This document shows positions 25,811-33,965 of a DNA stretch of 64,000 nt, piece by piece. Position numbers and translations under genes: made by a program. This DNA is from Adhaeribacter aquaticus DSM 16391 (GTDB lineage: Bacteria; Bacteroidota; Bacteroidia; Cytophagales; Hymenobacteraceae): NCBI RefSeq assembly GCF_000473365.1, contig NZ_KI421517.1, forward strand, positions 3,366,634 to 3,430,633, given 5' to 3'. The notes beneath the pieces were generated by a model. That model saw nothing but the letters and a program-made list of their open reading frames with translations. It had not been told where the DNA came from and searched no databases. Position 1 is the stretch's first letter; every line of letters starts with the position of its first letter.

Positions 25811-27403
25811 GTGGAAAAAATATCAAGAAGATCCTTTTTAAATAAAAGTGCTGTATTAGCCGGAACAGCTTATCCGGCATTAATGGCCTTAGGCTTAATG
25901 CCAGCAGCTCCTGCCCATGCCTTCTCTTTAACAGGTACCGGTAAACAAAAACATGTTGTTATTTTAGGTGGAGGCTTAGCCGGGATGACGGCAGCTTACG
26001 AATTAAATAAATTAGGTTATCGTACCACTATATTAGAAGCCCGTAACCGGTCAGGAGGAAGGGTGTTTAGTGTCCGGAAGGGCTCTACAAACCAGGAAGA
26101 AGGTGGACCAATTCTCACGTCTAATTTCGATGAAGGTATGTATTTCAATGCCGGCCCATCCCGGATCCCGCATCACCATAAACTTACCTTGCATTATTGC
26201 CGGGAATTAGGAGTGCCTATTGAAGTTTACAATAACGTAAATGAAAGCACATATTATTTCAGCGAAGGCAAAGGAAGGTTGTCTAACCAGAAAGTTAGGG
26301 CCCGAGAAATTCATAATGATATGCGGGGATATACGAGTGAATTACTGGCCAAAGCATTGGATCAGGACAAACTTGATATGTCCATGAGTAAAGAAGATGG
26401 TGCTAAAGTAATTGAATACCTGCGGGCTGAAGGCGGCCTGGATATTGATAAACTTTATAAAGCATCTGCACGCCGGGGTTATTTGGAGGCGCCCGGAGCT
26501 GGCGAAAAATCAGGTAAACTGGCCGATCCGCATAAGCTAGTGGATATTATACAGTCAGGATTATTGGATCCGGATTTCTATAACGTAGCAGAATATACCT
26601 ATGAACTGCAAATGACTATGTTCCAAGCGGTAGGTGGTATGGATAATATTGCCAAAGCGCTGGAAAAGAAAGTTAGTCCGTCATTAAAATTGGGGGCTGA
26701 AGTAAAGAAAGTGCATAATTTACCGGATGGGGTAAGGGTTATTTATAAAGACAAAACCGGTGAACACGAGCTTCTGGGTGATTTATGTATTTGTACATTG
26801 CCTTTGCCCGTTTTAAGTAACATCGATCACAACTTCTCATCGCCAGTAAGTAAAGCCATTGATTTTGTTCCTTACATTCAAACCGGAAAAATCGGCTTAC
26901 AGTTTAAACGACGTTTCTGGGAAGAAGATGAACATATTTTTGGTGGGATTACCCACACCAATAACGACTTAACTCAAATATTTTATCCATCAAACGGCTA
27001 CCTGGGTAAAAAAGGAGTGCTCATTGGCTGCTACAATTTTAATGATAAAGCTAAAAGAGTAGGCGAAATGTCTATGGCAGAAAGAGAAAAATTTGCCTTA
27101 GAAAAAGGAAGCCTTATTCATCCACAATACAAACAAGAATTCGAAAATTCCTTCTCTGTAAGCTGGCACAAAACCAAATATAATATGGGGGGCTGGGCCG
27201 TTTATAGCAGTGAAGATCGGAAATCGCATTATCCGGCGCTTCTAAAACCAGATAAAAACGTCTACTTCGCCGGAGAACATACCACCTACCTGACTGCCTG
27301 GATGGCTGGCGCTTTTGAATCAGCCAGAAGTGTGGTAACAGCCCTGCACGGGCGGGTTACCGAGCAGTCCGTCCAATATCCTACCACCACCAATAAAGGC
27401 TAA
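25811..27403 (+). CDS. Tat-exported flavin amine oxidase / L-amino-acid oxidase-like protein
   Basis: A 530-aa FAD enzyme of the monoamine-oxidase superfamily. It starts at GTG; the first residues are a textbook twin-arginine signal (ISRRSFLNKSAVLAG) with likely cleavage after PAHA. The FAD dinucleotide motif GGGLAG is at 53-58, with the ribose-binding Glu E76 and GG motif SGGR at 81-84. The C-terminal FAD-contact region reads YFAGEHTTYLTAWMAGAFES. It should oxidatively deaminate an amine or L-amino acid outside the cytoplasm, giving an imine, H2O2 and finally ammonia. A HisC-like aminotransferase gene follows at 53 bp, probably in one transcript. Confidence 0.88.
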   Translation: MEKISRRSFLNKSAVLAGTAYPALMALGLMPAAPAHAFSLTGTGKQKHVVILGGGLAGMTAAYELNKLGYRTTILEARNRSGGRVFSVRKGSTNQEEGGPILTSNFDEGMYFNAGPSRIPHHHKLTLHYCRELGVPIEVYNNVNESTYYFSEGKGRLSNQKVRAREIHNDMRGYTSELLAKALDQDKLDMSMSKEDGAKVIEYLRAEGGLDIDKLYKASARRGYLEAPGAGEKSGKLADPHKLVDIIQSGLLDPDFYNVAEYTYELQMTMFQAVGGMDNIAKALEKKVSPSLKLGAEVKKVHNLPDGVRVIYKDKTGEHELLGDLCICTLPLPVLSNIDHNFSSPVSKAIDFVPYIQTGKIGLQFKRRFWEEDEHIFGGITHTNNDLTQIFYPSNGYLGKKGVLIGCYNFNDKAKRVGEMSMAEREKFALEKGSLIHPQYKQEFENSFSVSWHKTKYNMGGWAVYSSEDRKSHYPALLKPDKNVYFAGEHTTYLTAWMAGAFESARSVVTALHGRVTEQSVQYPTTTNKG

Positions 27404-27456
27404 TAATCAATAACTCAATTTATATCAAACACTTTTACATCTAAACAACTACTACT

Positions 27457-28644
27457 ATGGCATCTTCAATGAACAGACGTAACTGGATAAAATCCAGTGC
27501 GCTATTAGCCGGAGGACTTACTTTATTCTCTGGAGCATCCAATTCTCTCTTGGCTTTGCCTTCCCGTTCTACCCGAAAAAAAATTGCCGAAGCAAGTTAT
27601 AACCTGGCAACTGATGAAAGTGTGGTATTAGCGGCTCCTGCACCGCTAAAAGCTAGATTAAATGCTAATGAAAATCCATTCGGGCCTTCGGCAAAAGCTA
27701 AAAAAGCCGTTATGGAGGCTTTAGATAATAGTTATCAATATCCAAGTGTTTATACACGAGAACTGGTAAACAAAATTGCTGAGCACGAAGGGGTAAAGCC
27801 TGAAAATATTTTAATGGGAGCCGGATCTTCGCCCTTGTTACTGGCCGCTGCCATGTACTACAGCGAGAAAAATGGGTCTAATATTGTTTCCGGCGATCCA
27901 ACTTATGCCAGTTTACCCAGAAGTGCCACAGATTTTAGTACCGTCTGGACCAAAGTGCCGCTTACTGCCGATCATAAGCTAGACCTGGACGCTATGGAAA
28001 AAAAGGTGGATAGCAGCACTTCGTTGATGTACATCTGTAACCCTAATAATCCAACCGGAACAGTTGTAGATACAGCCAAACTAAAGGCGTTTTGTGAGCG
28101 GGTTTCTAAAAAAGTACCTGTTTTTGTAGACGAGGCCTATATCGATTATTTGCCCGATCCGAAGGCTGCTTCTGTAATGGATTGTATTAATAAAGGCCAG
28201 AATGTTATTGTAGCCCGTACCTTCTCTAAACTTTATGGCTTTGCCGGATTGCGGGTGGGTTACTTAGTGGCGCAACCAGAATTAGTAAAAGCTTTAAGTA
28301 ATTACACTGCTGGCGGGTTTAGTATTTCTGCTACCTCTATAATGGCTGCTTTGGCCGCCTATCAGGATAAAGAATTTTTACAGGATGCTTTAAAAAAGAC
28401 CTTGGCTTCTAAAAAGTACTTATATGATGTCCTGAAAAAAGAAGGCTATGAGTATATCCCTTCATCTACCAACTTTGTAATGTTCCCGCTAAAAATGGAT
28501 GGTGAAAAGTTTGTGGCAGAATTAATGAAAAGAGGCGTTGGGGTGCGACAATGGAAGTTCTCTGGTAAAGACTGGTGCCGCATCAGTATAGGCCGAATGG
28601 ACGAGATGGAAGCCTTTGCCGATGCTTTCCGGCAAGTGTCCTAA
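27457..28644 (+). CDS. Tat-exported HisC-like class I/II aminotransferase
   Basis: A 395-aa fold-type I PLP enzyme. The first 35 residues form a twin-arginine signal (MNRRNWIKSSALLAGG). The catalytic core resembles histidinol-phosphate aminotransferase: LNANENPFGPS at 68-78, CNPNNPTG at 194-201, VDEAYIDY at 224-231, PLP Lys K258 in TFSKLYGFAGLRVGY. HisC enzymes are cytoplasmic, so a Tat signal implies a different, extracytoplasmic role, probably on an aromatic or related amino acid. It lies 53 bp after the amine oxidase gene. Without other his genes nearby, histidine synthesis is unlikely. Confidence 0.88.
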   Translation: MASSMNRRNWIKSSALLAGGLTLFSGASNSLLALPSRSTRKKIAEASYNLATDESVVLAAPAPLKARLNANENPFGPSAKAKKAVMEALDNSYQYPSVYTRELVNKIAEHEGVKPENILMGAGSSPLLLAAAMYYSEKNGSNIVSGDPTYASLPRSATDFSTVWTKVPLTADHKLDLDAMEKKVDSSTSLMYICNPNNPTGTVVDTAKLKAFCERVSKKVPVFVDEAYIDYLPDPKAASVMDCINKGQNVIVARTFSKLYGFAGLRVGYLVAQPELVKALSNYTAGGFSISATSIMAALAAYQDKEFLQDALKKTLASKKYLYDVLKKEGYEYIPSSTNFVMFPLKMDGEKFVAELMKRGVGVRQWKFSGKDWCRISIGRMDEMEAFADAFRQVS

Positions 28645-28655
28645 AAAATAACCTG

Positions 28656-28685
28656 CCTCAGGCCGGTTTATGAAGCGGCCTGAGG
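28656..28685 (+). terminator. hairpin between the aminotransferase and Hint genes
   Basis: A perfect 10-bp GC-rich stem (cctcaggccg / cggcctgagg) has a 10-nt loop and begins 11 bases after the aminotransferase stop. Only three T follow, so it may be a weak terminator or an mRNA-stabilising hairpin. An ATG in the loop (28670) is in frame with the Hint gene but is unlikely to be used. Confidence 0.45.
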
Positions 28686-28723
28686 TTTACAAATTGATTT
28701 ATTTACTTAAAAATCTACACCTT

Positions 28724-29719
28724 ATGCGCAAAAGTATATTATCGCTAATGTTTGTTGGAAGTCTTTGTATTTCAGAGGCTAAACCAGTTGATGACTCCCG
28801 GGCTTTAACTTTATCGGAATATCAAAAAGCAAAAAGCTTTTCTATAAAAGATCTTGATAATGAAACTTATGTAAAATTCGAAAATGCATATATTTTAGAT
28901 AGGTATGAAAGCCGGAAACCTTATTTTATTACTGGCGACGATGGATTGAAAAAACGCATAGATCTTTATCGGTTGTTAGCCAAAGATGGCATGCAAGAAT
29001 TAGGTACGATGATTTTCTATACCAACGAAAAAGGAAAACAATACAGGGCATTATTGCCAGGCTTTAAAACGGAAGGCAAAATCTGGGAACAGTATTTTGA
29101 AGACATACATGCCATTGATAAAGAAGAAAAAAACTTTGTTTTGAAACTTTCCTATGTGCTTTCCAAAGAGCTTTCTTTTCAGGAGTACAAAGCTTTAAAC
29201 CAGGGTAAAGACATGAAAGTGGAATCGGCCACCTACGGCAACGATATCTGTTTTCCCGGTGACCAGTTGGTGGCCATGGCAAATGGGCAAAAAAAGTTTT
29301 TGCATCAGGTAAAAGCCGGAGACCAGGTCTTAACCATTGATCCAGAAACTAAAAAAACAACAAAAGTGGAAGTAAAAGGTCTGATAGCCCACGAAGCCAA
29401 AAATTATGCTATTACGCGGCTAGTGGTGGTTTCTGCTACTGAAAAAGCAGGTCAAGAAGGTAAAGAAATAAAATTAACAAGTAAAATATTGGAAGCAACT
29501 CCTAACCACCCCATGCTTACCCAACAAGGTAATCGCAAAATAGGTGAAATTGCAGCTGGGGAGGAGGTGCTTTGCCTGGATAATAAGACTGGTAACTACA
29601 CCGTGCATACGGTATTGCAAAAAATGGAATATGCCGGAGGTGTTCAGAAAGTATATAACATTGATGCCAGTGGCGGTACTACCTTCATGATGAATGATGT
29701 GATGGTAATGCAGAAATAA
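28724..29719 (+). CDS. secreted protein with a C-terminal Hint (hedgehog/intein-like) domain
   Basis: A 331-aa product. The ATG at 28724 was chosen because it opens a signal peptide (MRKSILSLMFVGSLCISEA); an in-frame ATG 54 bases upstream sits inside a hairpin. Residues 25-170 form an unrecognised charged domain. From C176 a Hint fold follows: CFPGDQLVAM at the splice-site position, KAGDQVLTIDPET, then the block-B pattern TPNHPML (T259, H262). The domain ends at the C-terminus with MNDVMVMQK, so there is no C-extein and no terminal His-Asn pair. It may self-cleave before C176 or be a relic fold. No family function is known. Confidence 0.72.
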   Translation: MRKSILSLMFVGSLCISEAKPVDDSRALTLSEYQKAKSFSIKDLDNETYVKFENAYILDRYESRKPYFITGDDGLKKRIDLYRLLAKDGMQELGTMIFYTNEKGKQYRALLPGFKTEGKIWEQYFEDIHAIDKEEKNFVLKLSYVLSKELSFQEYKALNQGKDMKVESATYGNDICFPGDQLVAMANGQKKFLHQVKAGDQVLTIDPETKKTTKVEVKGLIAHEAKNYAITRLVVVSATEKAGQEGKEIKLTSKILEATPNHPMLTQQGNRKIGEIAAGEEVLCLDNKTGNYTVHTVLQKMEYAGGVQKVYNIDASGGTTFMMNDVMVMQK

Positions 29720-29755
29720 ATTTCAGGAAATATGTTTTACTTAAATCCTTAAGAT

Positions 29756-30139
29756 ATGGTAAATGGTACTATTGGTGAAAGATTAAAGACTTTTCGGAAG
29801 TCTAAAAGATTAATTGGTGAAGCATTTGGAGAATTATTAAACCTTGGTAAAGCGGGAGTAGCGCATATAGAAGCCGGACGGCAAAACCTTTCGATAGAGC
29901 AGCTTAAAACTTTAGTGCAGCTGTTCCCGGAGCTTAATGTTTATTGGCTGCTAACCGGCCAAGGAGAGATGTACCTAAAAGACAAACAGGAATTAGAAGA
30001 GGAAGTCATACCTCCTTGGGAGGCGTTAAAAGAGAGCGAACCCAGGTACGAGAAGCTTTTAAAGCAATATTATGAATTACGACGACTGGTAAAAAACCTT
30101 AACCTTGATTTTTCCTTAAATGAATCTGTCAAGGTATAA
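29756..30139 (+). CDS. XRE-family helix-turn-helix regulator
   Basis: A 127-aa protein. An XRE/Cro-type HTH occupies about residues 6-65 (IGERLKTFRKSKRL, GKAGVAHIEAGRQNLSIEQL), followed by the ELNVYWLLTGQGEMY segment usual in Bacteroidota members. The C-terminal 50 residues are charged and probably coiled. It lies 36 bp after the Hint gene on the same strand and may be cotranscribed. Its targets are unknown. Confidence 0.82.
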   Translation: MVNGTIGERLKTFRKSKRLIGEAFGELLNLGKAGVAHIEAGRQNLSIEQLKTLVQLFPELNVYWLLTGQGEMYLKDKQELEEEVIPPWEALKESEPRYEKLLKQYYELRRLVKNLNLDFSLNESVKV

Positions 30140-30796
30140 ATAGGCTTCTTATTAGTAATTAATTCTGTAATTATATCAAACAGCATTCTAATATATTACA
30201 CTTAGATACCTGTTTGAGAAACAATGAAAGGTGAATTTTAGAAACAAAAACGCTGGAATAAAAATATAACAAACTAAACAAAGTCAAAGGTGAAGGTGTG
30301 GAATGCCCAAAATTGTAATTGGGGGTTACACACCTTTTTTTTAAATTTATTTACCTTACTCTATGTATAACTGAACCTGTTAATTACACTTGGTTTGGTT
30401 TTAAACTACAAGAAGTTATGTCATTTTCCTCAATACAAATAATGACGATATATCCTTACAAATTAGCTTTAGTGAAAGTATTTTATCGGTAGGGAATAGC
30501 AGTGATTGTAAAAATATTTATTAATTAATTTATGAAAAGCATGGATTTTATATGAAGTGTAAATTTTTGATTGAGTTTCAGAATATTAACTAATAAATAT
30601 AAATATTTGATTTTAAAGACCTTGTATTGCTATATTTTAAATAGTATTTTTTTAAACTGCTCATTTACAAGCTAAAACCCTTATTTTTTGTATCGTATAA
30701 AGTAATAATTTTACCGGAAATAAAGAACCTGATTAGTATTAAAGTACTATTCAGGCCTGATGAACCAGGTAGTTTACGCTCTTAATACGATATAAC
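30140..30796. other. gene-poor intergenic region with one strong hairpin
   Basis: A 657-bp AT-rich region. It contains the terminator-like hairpin at 30294-30342, 155 bases past the XRE stop. That distance means either a long 3' UTR or a small RNA ending there. Nothing else was recognised. Confidence 0.45.
30294..30342 (+). terminator. Rho-independent terminator with no adjacent gene
   Basis: The outer stem aggtgtg (30294-30300) / cacacct (30329-30335) has an inner cccaa/ttggg stem, followed by eight T. It is a strong terminator in the middle of an apparently empty region. Confidence 0.7.
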
Positions 30797-31480
30797 ATGT
30801 TACTTAAACTTAGCCATTTATTAAATGGTACACTTTTGATAGTAATATTAAGTTGCTTAATGCCCGTAAGTGCTCAAAGCCTTCAGAAACAAGACTGGGC
30901 TATGGGGGAAATTATTTTAAACACTGGTGATACGCTGGTTGGACCAATTTCTTATTACCATAACAAGGATTTGGTTCAGGTTACGTTGGCAGATGGGGAA
31001 ATTCTGATCTATTCACCAGTTAATGTAAAGTGTTTTAAAGTTTTTAACGGAGATAAAGGTATCATTCAAACTTATAAACCCTTTAATTGGTCAGAAGAAG
31101 GTCAGGTAAACTCATATAAAAAGTTAACTTTTTTTGAAGTTCTAGCCGAGGGAAAATATACCTTAATAAACCGATCGGTATTTACAATCAGAAACCTGGA
31201 TCCGGTTCCAGCTTATACTTCTATGGGGAGGTACTACGAACCGTACAAAACGAATGGCGCCTATTATAAAGGAGATACTTACCAGATAGCTAAACTAAAT
31301 CTATTTTATTTGCTTACTCCAGAGAACAATTTTATCCCGCTTAAGAATCCTAAGAAAGATATGGAGAACATATTTCAGGAAAAGGAAGAATCAATGGAGG
31401 CGTATATTAATAAACATAATCTGTCTTATAAGAATCCGGTAGCCTTATTACAAATGGTTCGTTACCTTAATCGGTTATAG
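30797..31480 (+). CDS. unknown secreted protein
   Basis: A 227-aa protein with a Sec signal (LNGTLLIVILSCLMPVSA, cleavage before QS near 27). The mature part begins with a strand-rich stretch (GEIILNTGDTLVGPISYYHN) and carries many Lys and Tyr; the C-terminal 50 residues are helical. No family is recognised with confidence. It is a single gene ending at a bidirectional terminator. Confidence 0.65.
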   Translation: MLLKLSHLLNGTLLIVILSCLMPVSAQSLQKQDWAMGEIILNTGDTLVGPISYYHNKDLVQVTLADGEILIYSPVNVKCFKVFNGDKGIIQTYKPFNWSEEGQVNSYKKLTFFEVLAEGKYTLINRSVFTIRNLDPVPAYTSMGRYYEPYKTNGAYYKGDTYQIAKLNLFYLLTPENNFIPLKNPKKDMENIFQEKEESMEAYINKHNLSYKNPVALLQMVRYLNRL

Positions 31481-31564
31481 GTTTACTTACAATTCTCAAC
31501 TTTTTCAAAATTATAGTTCAAGTTGATTTTTAAATTAATTAACAAGTATTTATAAAGAACAACA

Positions 31565-31610
31565 TAAATAAAAAAAGGGCTGCTAGATTTAGCAGCCCTT
31601 TTTTTATTTA
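31565..31610. terminator. bidirectional terminator
   Basis: A perfect 21-bp inverted repeat with a 4-nt loop (core gggctgcta / tagcagccc) is flanked by seven A and seven T. It separates the unknown secreted-protein gene from the convergent glycine-zipper gene. Confidence 0.92.
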
Positions 31611-31624
31611 TGTCGGATCAACAA

Positions 31625-32335
31625 TTAGCGGTAAATAGATTCACCGTTGCTGTTCCGCCATTCATTCTCTAAATAAGTGGCATCTTCTTCGTTTCTTGGA
31701 GTAACACCCATTACAATGCCTCCTTCTTTTACACCACTTTCATATTCTTTAGCCCGGTCTTCCGGGATACCTGAACCTACTAAAGCGCCCAGTAAACCAC
31801 CAGTTAAACCACCGGCACCGGCACCGGCTAAACCTGCTGCTAACGGACCAGCAATAATTAAACCTAAACCAGGCAAGGCTACCGAAGTACCAATAGCTGC
31901 TACGGCTCCTACAATTGCTCCTAAAGTACCGCCTATTGCTGAACCAGCACCAGCTCCTTCTAAAGCTTTATCGCCAAGGTCTGAATGACCATCATTATCA
32001 CCAAAATGTCTTTTACGGGTTTCGTCAGACATTACCAAATTTACATCGTCTTTAGAATAGCCACGGCTATGCAACGTGTTGTATGCTCTTTCAGCGCTTT
32101 CGCGGTCGCGGAACATACCAGTCATGATGCGGGAACTTCCTGTATTACCCGACATAGAGTTTCCAGACATACCGGTATTCATATCGCTACCGCCCATTGA
32201 ACTGCCTGACATTGAACTTCCTGAAACATTGCTGGTAGATACAATTGGATTGTTTCTATCGTTGTTCATTCCTCCCATATTGGAGTTGTTGTTGTCGAAG
32301 GCATTGCCTGAATTACTACCTGTTATGTTTTCCAT
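31625..32335 (-). CDS. general-stress-type protein with glycine zipper
   Basis: A 236-aa protein. The first 65 residues are low-complexity Gly/Ser/Asn/Met repeats of GSSM and NSMSG type. A GSP17M-like fold follows (about 70-105, MTGMFRDRESAERAYNTL, ending in DVNLVMSDETRK). Residues 120-190 form an Ala/Gly-rich glycine zipper typical of membrane-inserting stress proteins. The C-terminus reads MGVTPRNEEDATYLENEWR. Related proteins are induced by osmotic or general stress, but the molecular role is not known. It is a single gene. Confidence 0.72.
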   Translation of the reverse strand: MENITGSNSGNAFDNNNSNMGGMNNDRNNPIVSTSNVSGSSMSGSSMGGSDMNTGMSGNSMSGNTGSSRIMTGMFRDRESAERAYNTLHSRGYSKDDVNLVMSDETRKRHFGDNDGHSDLGDKALEGAGAGSAIGGTLGAIVGAVAAIGTSVALPGLGLIIAGPLAAGLAGAGAGGLTGGLLGALVGSGIPEDRAKEYESGVKEGGIVMGVTPRNEEDATYLENEWRNSNGESIYR

Positions 32336-32627
32336 AATTTTAGTTTTAGTATTTTGTTAAGAGTTTCTATAATCGGTCGCCTCCGATTTAAAAAGGAGGT
32401 GATTGTGATATAGAAAAATAAACGGGGTGGTAATTAATTAGTTACAAAGACAAATTTTAAACAGTTGTAACTGGTGTTTTTAATTATTAAGATTTTTAAA
32501 AGGAAAGCAAGGTTGTTGAATTTTATATAATTTTAAGTTGAGGAGTTTTAGATAAGGACCCTATTAATAAGTTAAAAACTGAAAAATTGTAAACATTGTG
32601 AAGTTATCAATATTCTAGAAATGAAAT

Positions 32628-33818
32628 TTATTTTCTGAAGTTTTGGCGTCGGCGGGCTATTTCTTTTCTTATTAAGTTAAATTCACGGCTACTTTGCCCG
32701 GCTATGGCCGTGTTTTCTGCTGCCCGTCGTAATAAATAAGGTAAAACGGCCTCCACTGGTCCGTAAGGTACATACTTAGCTACGTTATAACCTGCCTTAG
32801 CTAAGTTGTAAGATAAATTATCACTCATGCCATAAAGTTGTGAAAAGAAAATCCGGGAGTCATTAGGTTTAATCTGGTACCTGGTCATTAAATTTAACAG
32901 GAGGTAACAGCTTTCCTCATTGTGTGTTCCGGCACAAATGGCAATCCGATCAATATGTTCTATACAAAATTGTAAGGCTTCATTAAACAATTTGTCAGTG
33001 GCTTCTTTACTGGGATTTATTGGAGTAGGATAATTATTTTGTTGGGCAACCCGATTCTCCTTTTCCAGGTAAGCTCCTCTTACCAGTTTTGCTCCTAAAT
33101 AATAATGGTTGGCTTTTGCATTTTCCAGATCCCGTTTTATCACGTTTAGCCGGTCGTGGCGGTAAAGTTGGTAGGTATTGTAAACAATAGCTTGTGCTTT
33201 ATTGTACTTAGCCATCATGGTATAAGTCAGGTCATCAATGGTGTTCTGAAACCAACTTTCTTCCGCATCAACCAAAACCCGCACGTTATAAGCATGTGCC
33301 CGTTCGCAGATGATATTCATTCTAACCTTAACACGGTTAAAAGCTTCTTCTTCTTCTGGGGTAAGTGCCTTTTTATCCTGGATTTTCTGTAATAGAGTGC
33401 TATTGGCTATGCCGGTTAATTTAAATACCGAGAATGGGATTGCGTCTGAGGAATGAGCTTTATCAATGGTGGCCAGTATTTCCTGACAGGTGCGGTCAAA
33501 GCTATCTTCATCATTCTCTCCTTCTACCGAATAGTCCAGAATAGTTCCGATTTGAGAATTAGCTAGGTTTTGAATGGTGGTATCACATTCTGCTAAATTT
33601 TCGCCTCCGCAAAATTGTTTGAAAATGGTAGGCTTAATTAAAAATTTTATTGGTAGGCCATATTTAAAGGCTTTCTGAACCAGGCTTCCGCCGGCTTTTA
33701 CCAATAAATTATTATTCATGGTGGCAAACAAACCATACATTTTAAAAAGTTCCTGGTCTGATTTGGATGCAAAAGCAATAGCAGTATCGTCAAAAGAAAC
33801 AGTTTTATCTATAGTCAT
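32628..33818 (-). CDS. proline dehydrogenase family protein
   Basis: A 396-aa FAD-dependent proline dehydrogenase (PRODH barrel) that oxidises proline to pyrroline-5-carboxylate. Family landmarks are LVRGAYLEKEN, the YGMSDNLSYNLAKAGYNVAK region and the terminal YLLRRAAENTAI, which holds the conserved substrate-carboxylate arginines (RR pair). It lacks the P5C dehydrogenase half found in PutA, so it is a stand-alone enzyme of the type common in Bacteroidota. It is divergent from aroB. Confidence 0.9.
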   Translation of the reverse strand: MTIDKTVSFDDTAIAFASKSDQELFKMYGLFATMNNNLLVKAGGSLVQKAFKYGLPIKFLIKPTIFKQFCGGENLAECDTTIQNLANSQIGTILDYSVEGENDEDSFDRTCQEILATIDKAHSSDAIPFSVFKLTGIANSTLLQKIQDKKALTPEEEEAFNRVKVRMNIICERAHAYNVRVLVDAEESWFQNTIDDLTYTMMAKYNKAQAIVYNTYQLYRHDRLNVIKRDLENAKANHYYLGAKLVRGAYLEKENRVAQQNNYPTPINPSKEATDKLFNEALQFCIEHIDRIAICAGTHNEESCYLLLNLMTRYQIKPNDSRIFFSQLYGMSDNLSYNLAKAGYNVAKYVPYGPVEAVLPYLLRRAAENTAIAGQSSREFNLIRKEIARRRQNFRK

Positions 33819-33876
33819 GAAAATATAGAGTAGCTAATAGTTTTAAGAGGTATACTTAATTTGATATTTGGACTAT

Positions 33877-33884
33877 TACGTTTG
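33877..33884 (+). promoter_or_regulatory. -7 element of the aroB-aroA unit
   Basis: TACGTTTG, a perfect TAnnTTTG match, about 82 bases before the aroB start. No -33 element is found at the expected spacing. Confidence 0.4.
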
Positions 33885-33965
33885 GCAGGTAAAATTACGA
33901 TAATGAAAGAAACAAAAATTTTATAAAACTAAATTTTAACTCTAATTTTAAGGCATAATTAAAAT

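Noticed and set aside
28670-28723. Earlier ATG for the Hint gene
   Set aside because: It lies in the loop of a GC-rich hairpin and would place 18 residues before a normal signal peptide.
31677-31988. Proline/alanine-rich plus-strand ORF
   Set aside because: It is antisense to the glycine zipper of the stress protein; the Gly/Ala codons read backwards give Pro/Ala.
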